Source: Verrucomicrobia bacterium UBA7008 (GTDB lineage Bacteria; Verrucomicrobiota; Kiritimatiellia; RFP12; UBA1067). From it: DNA of 13,485 nucleotides. The stretch covers positions 5,967-19,451 of the forward strand of contig DJXI01000033.1 in NCBI GenBank assembly GCA_002449695.1. Reading direction: 5' to 3'. A model generated the notes under the pieces. That model saw only the letters and a list, made by a program, of their open reading frames with translations, did not search any database and had not been told where the DNA came from. Positions within the stretch are counted from its first letter, which is position 1, and each line of letters begins with the position of its first letter. Below, piece by piece: positions 8,130 through 13,485 of the stretch. Position numbers and translations under genes: made by a program.

Positions 8130-9097
8130 CGCCGCGCGTGAACATCAAGTTCGTCGCGCTGCTGGTGCTCGGCGTGGCGGTGATCGTCGCCGCCGTGAGC
8201 GCCGTCGTCGTTCTGAACAAGCGCGAGGCCGTCGCGCGCGCGCGGGCCGCCGAGGCGGAAGCGGTCGAGACCGCCGCGAAGGAGGCGACGCGCAAGGCGC
8301 GGCTGGAGGAGGCGGCCGCCGCGTCCGGGGCGCAGGCCGCCGAGGCCGCGCGCGCGGCCGCCGCGGAGAACCGCCAGGCGCAGGAGGCGGCGCGCGACGC
8401 GGCCGCGTCGGCGGCGCAGAAGGCCGAGGCGGACCGCCAGGAGGCCGAGGCGAACCGGGCGGCGCGCGCGGCGGAAGCGGCGGCGGCGGCGGACAGCCGC
8501 GCGGCCGAGAAGGCGAAGGCGGAGACGGCGAAGGCGGAGGCCGAGAAGGCGCGTGCGCTCGAAGCCACCGAGACGGCGAAGGCGGAGGCCGCGCTCGCGG
8601 CGCTCGAGAAGGAGCGCCTCGGCTCCGAGCGCGTGATCGCCGAGGCGAAGCTCTATGAACTGAAGCAGCTCGAACTCGTGGAGATGGAGCGCGAGCTGCT
8701 GGAGTGGAAGCGCGATCTGGACGCGCGCGAGGCGGCGCTCCGGCCCGAGAAGACGGCGGCGGATCTCGTCTGGGTGGGCGACGACAGCCAGGCGTTCGAC
8801 GAGGATGGTCGGCTCGTCAAGAAGGAGAAGCGCGTCTATCTCGCCGAGAACGACCCGACGCTGCCGCGCGCGGCGCGCCGGCTCGCGCGCGCCGAGCGCC
8901 AGATGGCCGAAACGCGCGCGGCGCGCGCCGACGCGGTGCGGACCGCGCGCGTCACGCGGCTGGAGAAGCTGCTTGCCGACGCGCTGGCGGACGAGCGCGT
9001 GATCGACGCGGACTACTACCGCGCCACGCTCAAGATGTTGTATCCGGACTGGGACAGTCCGCCGAAGACCGAAACGAAGGAAGAAGAGCAAAAATGA
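8126..9097 (+). CDS. Membrane-anchored Ala/Glu-rich coiled-coil protein, function unknown
   Basis: A 323-residue protein I do not recognise. It has one N-terminal membrane helix (about 9-30) with few flanking charges. An extremely Ala/Glu/Lys/Arg-rich coil follows (about 32-205; repeated AEA, KAEA and EAAR segments). A short less-biased stretch comes next (about 212-250: ADLVWVGDDSQAFDEDGRLV). A second helical part (about 250-305) ends ADYYRATLKMLYPDWD, followed by a Lys/Glu tail. The shape is TolA-like: anchored inside with a long helix reaching into the periplasm. That is analogy, not homology. The start ATG lies in an ATGA overlap with the secretin stop and has GGGAGAGG at 8111-8118. Its stop overlaps the ychF start in the same way. 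The position suggests a partner of the secretin, perhaps of its coiled C-terminus. GC-rich low-complexity coding makes similarity searches unreliable. Confidence 0.8.
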   Translation: MTPRVNIKFVALLVLGVAVIVAAVSAVVVLNKREAVARARAAEAEAVETAAKEATRKARLEEAAAASGAQAAEAARAAAAENRQAQEAARDAAASAAQKAEADRQEAEANRAARAAEAAAAADSRAAEKAKAETAKAEAEKARALEATETAKAEAALAALEKERLGSERVIAEAKLYELKQLELVEMERELLEWKRDLDAREAALRPEKTAADLVWVGDDSQAFDEDGRLVKKEKRVYLAENDPTLPRAARRLARAERQMAETRAARADAVRTARVTRLEKLLADALADERVIDADYYRATLKMLYPDWDSPPKTETKEEEQK

Positions 9098-10215
9098 GTC
9101 TCTCTGTCGGAATCGTGGGGTTGCCGAACGTCGGCAAGTCCACACTCTTTAACGCATTGACGAAGAAACAGCAGGCCGCGGCCGAAAACTATCCGTTCTG
9201 CACCATCGAGCCGAACACCTCGATCGTCGAGGTCAAGGACGCGCGGCTGGAGGCGCTCGCCAGGATCGACAGCCCCGCGAACATCATCCGCGCGACCGTC
9301 GAGTTCACCGATATCGCCGGGCTCGTCAAGGGCGCGTCGAAGGGCGAGGGGCTCGGCAACAAGTTCCTCGCCAACATCCGCGAGTGCGACGCCGTGCTGC
9401 ACGTCGTGCGCTGCTTCGAGAACGACGACATCATCCACGTCCAGGAGGGCGGCAACAAGTCCGCGCCCATCGATCCGGCGGGCGACGCGGAGGTGATCGA
9501 GACGGAGCTCATCCTCGCGGACATGGAGCAGCTCCAGCGGCGCTACGACAAGGTGAAGAAGGAGGCGCAGGCGAAGCCGCCGCTGCGGCCCGAGGCCGAG
9601 GCGTGCGCGGCGCTCCTGAAGCACCTGGAGGACGGCCGGAGCGTGCGGTCGTTCCCGCGCAAGGAGGGCGACGCGATCCTGCCCGTCCTGAAGGAGCTCC
9701 ACTTCCTCACCGACAAGCCCGTCATCTACTGCGCCAACGTCGCCGAGGACGACCTGGCCGACCCGGGCGCGAACCCGCACGTCGCCGCGCTCAAGGCGTA
9801 CGCCGACCGGCAGGGCGCCGAGATGGTGATCGTCTGCGCGCAGATGGAGGCCGACCTCGCGGGACTGTCCGAGGACGAGGCGAAGGAGTTCCTCGCGAGC
9901 TACGGGCTGGAGGAATCGTCGCTCGACCGCACGATCCGCCTCGCGTACCACACGCTGGGGCTCGCGAGCTATTTCACGTCGGGGCCGAAGGAGTCGCGCG
10001 CGTGGACGTTCCGCCGCGGCTGGAAGGCACCGAAGTGCGCGGGCGTGATCCACACCGATTTCGAGAAGGGCTTCATCCGCGCGCAGGTGATCTCGTTTGA
10101 GGATTACGTGAAGTACAACGGCGAGAAGGGCGCGCGCGAGGCGGGCGTCCTGCGGCCGGAGGGCAAGGACTACGAGATGCGCGACGGCGATGTCGTCGAG
10201 TTCATGTTCAATTAG
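9094..10215 (+). CDS. ychF: Redox-regulated ATPase/GTPase YchF (Obg family)
   Basis: A 373-residue cytoplasmic P-loop protein; YchF/OLA1 binds ribosomes and affects translation and stress responses. G1 is GLPNVGKS (9-16). G3 is DIAGLVKG (73-80). The G4 position reads NVAE (215-218) instead of NKxD, the change that gives this family ATP preference. A helical domain lies between about 110 and 210, and the TGS domain fills about 289-371 (SYFTSGPKESRAWTFRRGWKAP). The length agrees with the family (about 363). The start lies in an ATGA overlap with the preceding coiled-coil gene, with AAGGA at 9077-9081 and AGAAGAG just downstream. It is thus the last gene of the secretin operon, though ychF is a housekeeping gene. 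No terminator follows; a repeat array begins at the base after the stop. Confidence 0.97.
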   Translation: MSLSVGIVGLPNVGKSTLFNALTKKQQAAAENYPFCTIEPNTSIVEVKDARLEALARIDSPANIIRATVEFTDIAGLVKGASKGEGLGNKFLANIRECDAVLHVVRCFENDDIIHVQEGGNKSAPIDPAGDAEVIETELILADMEQLQRRYDKVKKEAQAKPPLRPEAEACAALLKHLEDGRSVRSFPRKEGDAILPVLKELHFLTDKPVIYCANVAEDDLADPGANPHVAALKAYADRQGAEMVIVCAQMEADLAGLSEDEAKEFLASYGLEESSLDRTIRLAYHTLGLASYFTSGPKESRAWTFRRGWKAPKCAGVIHTDFEKGFIRAQVISFEDYVKYNGEKGAREAGVLRPEGKDYEMRDGDVVEFMFN

Positions 10216-10313
10216 AGTTGAAAGTTGAGAGTTGAGAATTGAGAGTTGAGAGTTGGAAAGTGAGAGTCGGGAATTGAGAGTTGGAAGTTAGAAAGTTAAC
10301 AGTTAAAAGTTGC
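10216..10313 (+). repeat. Heptanucleotide tandem repeat array (consensus AGTTGAG)
   Basis: About 14 units of seven bases run from the base after the ychF stop to the thrC ribosome site. Unit starts are 10216, 10223, 10230, 10237, 10244, 10251, ~10259, 10265, 10272, 10279, 10286, 10294, 10301 and 10308. AGTTGAG, AATTGAG and AGTTGGA are the main forms. The last four drift toward AGTTAAC/AGTTAAA, with one extra base near 10293. The tract is purine-biased and AT-rich, unlike the GC-rich surroundings. It contains recurring TTGAGA motifs that resemble -35 boxes. It fills the whole leader region of thrC. Confidence 0.92.
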
Positions 10314-10314
10314 A

Positions 10315-10322
10315 GGAAGGAG
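10315..10322 (+). promoter_or_regulatory. Strong ribosome binding site of thrC
   Basis: GGAAGGAG ends 5 bases before the ATG at 10328. It fixes the start and rules out the in-frame TTG at 10310, which would place this site inside the coding region. It is the strongest ribosome site in the window and directly adjoins the heptad array. Confidence 0.85.
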
Positions 10323-10327
10323 AAAAG

Positions 10328-11725
10328 ATGAAGTTTGTTTCGACGCGGAAGGGACTGTCGGCGACGGGGCCGGAAAGCGTGTTTCAGGGTCTGGCGCCGG
10401 ACGGCGGGCTGTACGTGCCCGTCCTGACGGGCGCGGAGAAGATCGACCTCGCGTCGGTCCGGACGCTGCGCGACGCGGAGGAGGCGGTGCTGGCCGCGCT
10501 CTTCGGCGACTTTCCGGCCGACGTCCGCACGGCGGCGGTCGACCGCCTCCTCAGCCGCTTCCCCGCCGCCGATCCGATCCCGCTCGTCGCGGCGGACGGG
10601 ATGCAGATTCTCGAACTCTTCCACGGCAAGACGGGCGCGTTCAAGGACGTGGCGCTGTCGATGCTGCCCGTCTTCATGCGCCACGCGGCGGGCGGGCGGC
10701 GCGTCCTCATCCTGACCGCGACGTCGGGCGACACGGGCTCGGCGGCGATGCAGGGCTTCGCGGGCGTGGCGGGGACGGAGGTCGCCGTCTTCTTCCCGAA
10801 CGTCGGCACGTCGAAGATCCAGCGCCTCCAGATGACGACGCCCGCTGAGCCGAACGTCCACGCGATCGCGATCCGCGGCAATTTCGACGACGCGCAGGCG
10901 GCCGTCAAGCGCATCTTCGCGGACGCGGCGATCAACGCGGCGGCGGCGGCGAAGGGCGTGACGCTCTCGTCGGCGAACTCGATCAACACGGGGCGGCTCA
11001 TTCCGCAGATCGGCTACTACATCCTCGCGGCGGCCAGGCTGGGCGCGTTCGATGTCGTCGTCCCGTCCGGCAACTTCGGCAACATCCTCGCGGCGTACTA
11101 CGCGAAGCTCCTCGGCGCGCCGATCGGAACGTTCATCTGCGCGTCGAACGTCAACGACGTGCTCGCGCGCTTCGTGAAGACGGGCGTCTACGATCCGGGC
11201 GAGACGTTCACGATCACCAACTCGCCGTCGATGGACATCCGCAGGTCGTCGAACGTCGAGCGGTTCCTGTGGCTCCTGAACGGCGGGCTGGAGGGCCGCA
11301 TCGACGCGGCGTGCGCCGAGACGGCGCGGCTCATGGCGGATCTGGCCGAGAAGGGCCGCTACGAACTGAACGACGCGGCCAGGGCGCGGCTCTTCGCGGA
11401 CTTCGACGGCGGCGTCGCGACGCCGGAGGAGACCGAGGCGGAGATGCGCCGGATGCGCGCGGCGGGCGGCTACACGCTCGATCCGCACACGGCGGTCGCG
11501 ACGGCCGTCGCGCGGCGTCTCGGTTTTCCGCAGGCGGGCCGGCCGCTCGTCGTGGCGGCGACGGCGACGCCCTACAAGTTCCCCGAGACGTGCGCGCGCG
11601 CGTTCGGCGAGGACGTGCTGACCGATCCGCCGCCGGCCTTCCGCGATCTGGAGCGGCTGCCGGTCGTGCAGACGCAGGTCGTCGACGTCGACGGCATCGA
11701 CGCGGCGGTGACAGCCCTTTTCTGA
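10328..11725 (+). CDS. thrC: Threonine synthase
   Basis: A PLP enzyme that converts O-phosphohomoserine to threonine and phosphate, the last step of threonine synthesis, in the cytoplasm. It has 465 residues and follows the E. coli-type family from the N-terminus (GLAPDGGLYVP, 21-31). The PLP Schiff-base Lys is K106 in FHGKTGAFKD (98-107); E. coli has FHGPTLAFKD. ATSGDTGSAA (131-140), SSANSINTGRLIPQIGYY and VPSGNFGNILAAYYAK are the cofactor and phosphate-binding segments and are intact. The C-terminal domain includes GYTLDPHTAVA and the VAATATPYKFPET segment, matching the TAHPAKF region. The start is ATG 10328 with GGAAGGAG upstream. It stands 112 bases after ychF, separated by the heptad array, and converges on the toxin gene with a 26-base gap and no visible terminator. 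Confidence 0.96.
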   Translation: MKFVSTRKGLSATGPESVFQGLAPDGGLYVPVLTGAEKIDLASVRTLRDAEEAVLAALFGDFPADVRTAAVDRLLSRFPAADPIPLVAADGMQILELFHGKTGAFKDVALSMLPVFMRHAAGGRRVLILTATSGDTGSAAMQGFAGVAGTEVAVFFPNVGTSKIQRLQMTTPAEPNVHAIAIRGNFDDAQAAVKRIFADAAINAAAAAKGVTLSSANSINTGRLIPQIGYYILAAARLGAFDVVVPSGNFGNILAAYYAKLLGAPIGTFICASNVNDVLARFVKTGVYDPGETFTITNSPSMDIRRSSNVERFLWLLNGGLEGRIDAACAETARLMADLAEKGRYELNDAARARLFADFDGGVATPEETEAEMRRMRAAGGYTLDPHTAVATAVARRLGFPQAGRPLVVAATATPYKFPETCARAFGEDVLTDPPPAFRDLERLPVVQTQVVDVDGIDAAVTALF

Positions 11726-11744
11726 CGCCGCGACTGACGCCGCG
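11722..11744. repeat. Short direct repeat at the thrC 3' end
   Basis: CTGACGCCGCG occurs at 11722-11732 and 11734-11744. The first copy contains the thrC stop (TGA, 11723-11725). It may be a small local duplication next to the inserted toxin-antitoxin module. It has no terminator shape. Confidence 0.4.
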
Positions 11745-11751
11745 CGACCGT

Positions 11752-12135
11752 CTAGCCGACCGTCGGCACGCCGTAGCGCGCAAACTTCTCATCGCCGGTG
11801 ATCACCGTCAGGCCATGCTCCAGCGCTGCGGCAATGATCATCCGGTCGGCCGGGTCTTTGTGATGGTCGGGAAGCCGGGCGGCACCGATCATCGTCTGGC
11901 CGGTGAGCGGCAGTTCGTCGATGTCGTACTGCGCGCAGAGATCGGCCATAAACCCTTCGGGCGTGTTGGGGAGCCCGATCTTTCCCTCCTTCTGCAGACG
12001 GGCGATCTCCCACGCGGAAATCGGTGAATAGTACAAGAGTCTCGCCGTCGTGATCCGCCTTTTCGCCTCGGCGCTCAGGTCGCCTCCGCCCATGCCCAGC
12101 CAGAGCAATGCGCAGGTGTCCAGCAGATATTCCAT
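11752..12135 (-). CDS. PIN-domain ribonuclease toxin (VapC-like)
   Basis: A 127-residue PIN-domain protein, the toxin of a type II module. Such toxins are Mg-dependent RNases, often cutting tRNA or rRNA; the target here cannot be read from sequence. The acidic active-site set is visible: D6 in YLLDTC, E43 in SAWEIA (39-45 region), D97 in DPADR (94-98), and D115 in TGDEKF. The ISAWEIA and HKDPADRMIIAAA pattern fits the PIN subgroup commonly paired with Phd/YefM antitoxins. I place the start at the ATG 12135-12133. It overlaps the antitoxin TGA by one base and has GGGAG (12149-12145) 9 bases upstream. A GTG at 12150 would add five residues and is less likely. It faces the end of thrC. Confidence 0.92.
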   Translation of the reverse strand: MEYLLDTCALLWLGMGGGDLSAEAKRRITTARLLYYSPISAWEIARLQKEGKIGLPNTPEGFMADLCAQYDIDELPLTGQTMIGAARLPDHHKDPADRMIIAAALEHGLTVITGDEKFARYGVPTVG

Positions 12136-12365
12136 CACGCGTTCTCCCACAGCGCCGAATCATCCGCAAAAAGGTCGCCCTTGATCTTGATGCGCGAGCC
12201 GTAGCCGGGCAGCGGATGGATCCGGCGGTTGCGCGCAATCGGCACGATCTTTGCAACCGGCCGTCCGTAGCGCAGGATGGTAAAGGACGTCAGCCGCGAT
12301 TCGACTTCGGCCAGCATCCCCGAGAAACGGGCTTTCGCTTCATGCACGTTCAGCGTTGTCGGCAT
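12135..12365 (-). CDS. Phd/YefM-family antitoxin
   Basis: A 76-residue antitoxin that should bind and block the downstream PIN toxin and repress its own operon. The N-terminal part (NVHEAKARFSGMLAEVES, then ILRYGRPVAKIVP at about 30-42) is the Phd/YefM DNA-binding fold. The C-terminal part (about 55-76, KGDLFADDSALWENA) is the toxin-binding tail. The start has AAAGGA upstream on this strand, and the stop overlaps the toxin ATG. Codon use is more mixed (AT-ending codons such as TTT, GCA, CGT) than in the flanking + strand genes. Together with the opposite orientation, this suggests acquisition by transfer. Confidence 0.92.
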   Translation of the reverse strand: MPTTLNVHEAKARFSGMLAEVESRLTSFTILRYGRPVAKIVPIARNRRIHPLPGYGSRIKIKGDLFADDSALWENA

Positions 12366-12388
12366 ATCAACATCCTTTCCAGATTCCG

Positions 12389-12412
12389 GGTCAAGTATAC
12401 CAAATGTTGACC
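12389..12412. promoter_or_regulatory. Candidate operator of the toxin-antitoxin operon
   Basis: GGTCAA (12389-12394) and TTGACC (12407-12412) form an inverted repeat with a 12-base spacer that encloses the -10 box of the antitoxin promoter. Phd-family antitoxins repress by binding palindromes overlapping their promoter, so this is the natural operator. Arms of six bases are short, so confidence is moderate. Confidence 0.55.
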
Positions 12413-12423
12413 AACAGTGTCAA
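12394..12423 (-). promoter_or_regulatory. Sigma-70-type promoter of the toxin-antitoxin operon
   Basis: Read on the - strand, TTGACA (12423-12418) is a perfect -35 and TATACT (12399-12394) a five-of-six -10, spaced by 18 bases. It is the best-matching promoter in the window. Initiation would leave a leader of about 20 bases with the AAAGGA ribosome site. It lies back to back with the promoter of the parvulin gene. Confidence 0.85.
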
Positions 12424-12439
12424 ATGCCGTGCGTGCCGG

Positions 12440-12468
12440 TTGCGGGCGGGCGCGAAATATGAGATAAT
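12440..12468 (+). promoter_or_regulatory. Promoter of the parvulin gene, probably leaderless
   Basis: TTGCGG (12440-12445) and GATAAT (12463-12468) are spaced by 17 bases; TAATAT (12465-12470) is an alternative -10. Only 8 bases lie between GATAAT and the ATG at 12477, with no ribosome site, so the transcript should start at or next to the start codon. The same TTGCGG -35 with 17-base spacing occurs at 2222-2227. Confidence 0.65.
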
Positions 12469-12476
12469 ATCCGGCC

Positions 12477-13412
12477 ATGAAAACTGCAATTGTCAACGGT
12501 ACGGAAATTTCGGCGGAGGCGATCAACTTCGAGCTGGACCGCCTCGTCAAGTTCTACATGAGCCACGGCATGGCGTTCGACGAGGTGCGCAAGAACCTGC
12601 CGAAGCTTCAGGAAAAGGCGCTCGACCAGGCGATCGGCGCGAAGCTGCTCTTCGACCGCGCGCACCAGCTGGAGCTGCCCGTCACGGCGAAGGACGTCGA
12701 CGCGGAGGTCGCGCGCGTCGTCGCGCAGGTCGGCGGCGAGGAGAACTACCGGAAGGCGCTCGCCGCGCAGGGCATCACCGAGGAGGCGTTCCGCAAGGAG
12801 CTCGAGAAGGGCGCGCGCGTCAACATGCTCGTCAACCAGGCGTGCGCGCACGTCGAGGAGCCGACGGAGGCGGAGGTCGAAGCGTTCTACGCGGCGCACA
12901 AGAACGAGTATGTCGTCCCGCCGCAGGTCCTCTGTCAGCACATCCTCGTCAAGAGCGAGGCGGGCGACCTGCCCGAGGCGAAGAGCGCGGCGTTCGAGAA
13001 GATCCGCGCCATCCGCGAGCGCATCGCGGCGGGCGGCGACTTCGCGGAGGAGGCGAAGAAGCATTCCGACTGCCCGTCGGGGCGCGAGGGCGGCTCGCTC
13101 GGCTGGTTCGGGCGCGGCATGATGGTGCCGGAGTTCGACAAGGCGGCGTTCGAGATGAAGAAGGGCGAGGTGTCGGACATCGTGACGACGCCGTTCGGCT
13201 ACCACATCATCTACAAGGCGGACGAGAAGGGCGGCGAGGCGCAGACGCTCGTCGACGTGCACGACCAGATCAAGGATCTCCTGCGCCACGAGGCGCGCGG
13301 CCGCGCGATGGACGCCTATGTCGCGGAGCTGCGCGAGCAGGCGACGATCACGTTCAAGACCGTCGATCCGCCGCACGCGCACGGCGACGGCTGCAGCTGC
13401 GGCTGCCATTGA
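12477..13412 (+). CDS. Parvulin-type peptidyl-prolyl isomerase with His/Cys-rich tail
   Basis: A 311-residue SurA/PrsA/NifM-like foldase that isomerises Xaa-Pro bonds. An N-terminal helical chaperone-like part (about 1-130) opens with the SurA-like VNGTEISAEAINFEL. A parvulin domain follows (about 149-248), with H155 in CQHILVKS, SDCPSGREGGSLGWFGRG (197-214), MVPEFDKAAF and H243 in FGYHII. A helical segment (about 255-290) closes the fold. There is no signal peptide or lipobox, so a cytoplasmic location is likely, unlike SurA or PrsA. The last residues, after VDPP, hold H300, H302, C306, C308, C310 and H311, resembling the metal-binding tail of SlyD, an unrelated isomerase. The start is fixed by the adjacent -10 box and the SurA-like N-terminus; there is no ribosome site. 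Confidence 0.9.
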   Translation: MKTAIVNGTEISAEAINFELDRLVKFYMSHGMAFDEVRKNLPKLQEKALDQAIGAKLLFDRAHQLELPVTAKDVDAEVARVVAQVGGEENYRKALAAQGITEEAFRKELEKGARVNMLVNQACAHVEEPTEAEVEAFYAAHKNEYVVPPQVLCQHILVKSEAGDLPEAKSAAFEKIRAIRERIAAGGDFAEEAKKHSDCPSGREGGSLGWFGRGMMVPEFDKAAFEMKKGEVSDIVTTPFGYHIIYKADEKGGEAQTLVDVHDQIKDLLRHEARGRAMDAYVAELREQATITFKTVDPPHAHGDGCSCGCH

Positions 13413-13428
13413 GCCGCAGCGGCTGCGG
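13396..13428 (+). other. Two mutually exclusive GC hairpins at the parvulin stop
   Basis: GCTGCGGCT (13396-13404) pairs with AGCCGCAGC (13412-13420) over a 7-base loop holding the stop codon. CCGCAG (13414-13419) can instead pair with CTGCGG (13423-13428). The two share an arm. No T-run follows, so this is not a standard terminator. The remaining 57 bases to the window end show nothing I can name. Confidence 0.4.
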
Positions 13429-13485
13429 GGCCGTCCGTGCGGCCAATCGTTGCTCGGCGCTGGAGCTGCTCGCTCAGAAGTTTTG

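Noticed and set aside
8220..8740. The Ala/Glu-rich coding stretch as a non-coding low-complexity repeat
   Set aside because: The frame is open for 323 codons, has an N-terminal membrane helix, a ribosome site and four-base overlaps at both ends, so it is a real gene despite its composition.
10216..10313. The heptad array as a CRISPR array
   Set aside because: Units are seven bases in direct tandem with no spacers, and there are no cas genes nearby.
10310..10327. In-frame TTG as an earlier thrC start
   Set aside because: It would bury the strong GGAAGGAG ribosome site inside the coding region, while ATG 10328 has ideal spacing and the family-like N-terminus.
10208..11488. A - strand open frame opposite thrC that ends in a Ser/Thr/Asn/Gln-rich repeat peptide
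   Set aside because: The repeat peptide is only the heptad DNA array read backwards, and the rest is antisense to a well-supported thrC.
12136..12150. GTG start giving a toxin five residues longer
   Set aside because: The ATG at 12135 has GGGAG at good spacing and the classic one-base overlap with the antitoxin stop, and PIN proteins typically begin a few residues before the first catalytic Asp.
13413..13485. Start of another gene or RNA at the window end
   Set aside because: The last 73 bases contain no start with a ribosome site, no tRNA-like fold and no recognisable repeat beyond the hairpin already listed.

Overview
The window is a dense, high-GC bacterial chromosome segment. It has ten genes on the + strand and a two-gene toxin-antitoxin module on the - strand, with no gene-free stretch above 300 bases. 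Codon choice is strongly G/C-ending (AAG, CTC/CTG, CGC) in all + strand genes. I see no rRNA, tRNA, CRISPR array, insertion sequence or phage gene. The gene content suggests a Gram-negative anaerobe of the PVC superphylum (Verrucomicrobiota, Kiritimatiellota or Lentisphaerota), possibly from an animal gut. The clues are an outer-membrane secretin operon resembling the pilus-like Amuc_1098-1102 locus of Akkermansia (recalled, not searched), a uronate-catabolism gene and a bacterial TMEM43 homologue. This placement is inference, since there is no marker gene that fixes the phylum.

Layout. Positions 1-842 hold the C-terminal two thirds of enolase, closed by a textbook terminator (864-895). Next come a lone tagaturonate reductase gene (1042-2190) behind a promoter with a 16-base tandem repeat, and a TMEM43-family membrane protein (2328-3518). 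A tightly packed operon starts at 3591: a fused PilM-PilN/GspL-like protein, a PilO/GspM-like protein, a large secretin, a membrane-anchored Ala/Glu-rich coiled-coil protein, and the GTPase/ATPase YchF. The junctions are 1-4 base overlaps or a 16-base gap. A period-7 repeat array (10216-10313) fills the gap between ychF and threonine synthase (10328-11725). A Phd/YefM antitoxin and PIN-domain toxin pair (12365-11752, - strand) faces thrC tail to tail. It shares a divergent promoter region with a parvulin-type peptidyl-prolyl isomerase (12477-13412) that has a His/Cys-rich tail.

How it works together. The 3591-9097 genes look like one trans-envelope complex: cytoplasmic and inner-membrane platform parts, an outer-membrane channel, and two long coiled coils that could bridge the periplasm. 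No motor ATPase, GspF/PilC platform protein, prepilin or prepilin peptidase is present here. The other genes are housekeeping or metabolic (glycolysis, uronate use, threonine synthesis, folding).

The points most worth a second look are the incomplete secretin complex with its coiled-coil additions, the heptad repeat array in front of thrC, two transcription units whose -10 boxes sit so close to the ATG that the mRNAs should be leaderless, and the metal-binding-like tail on the parvulin. I found no clearly new defence or mobile system.
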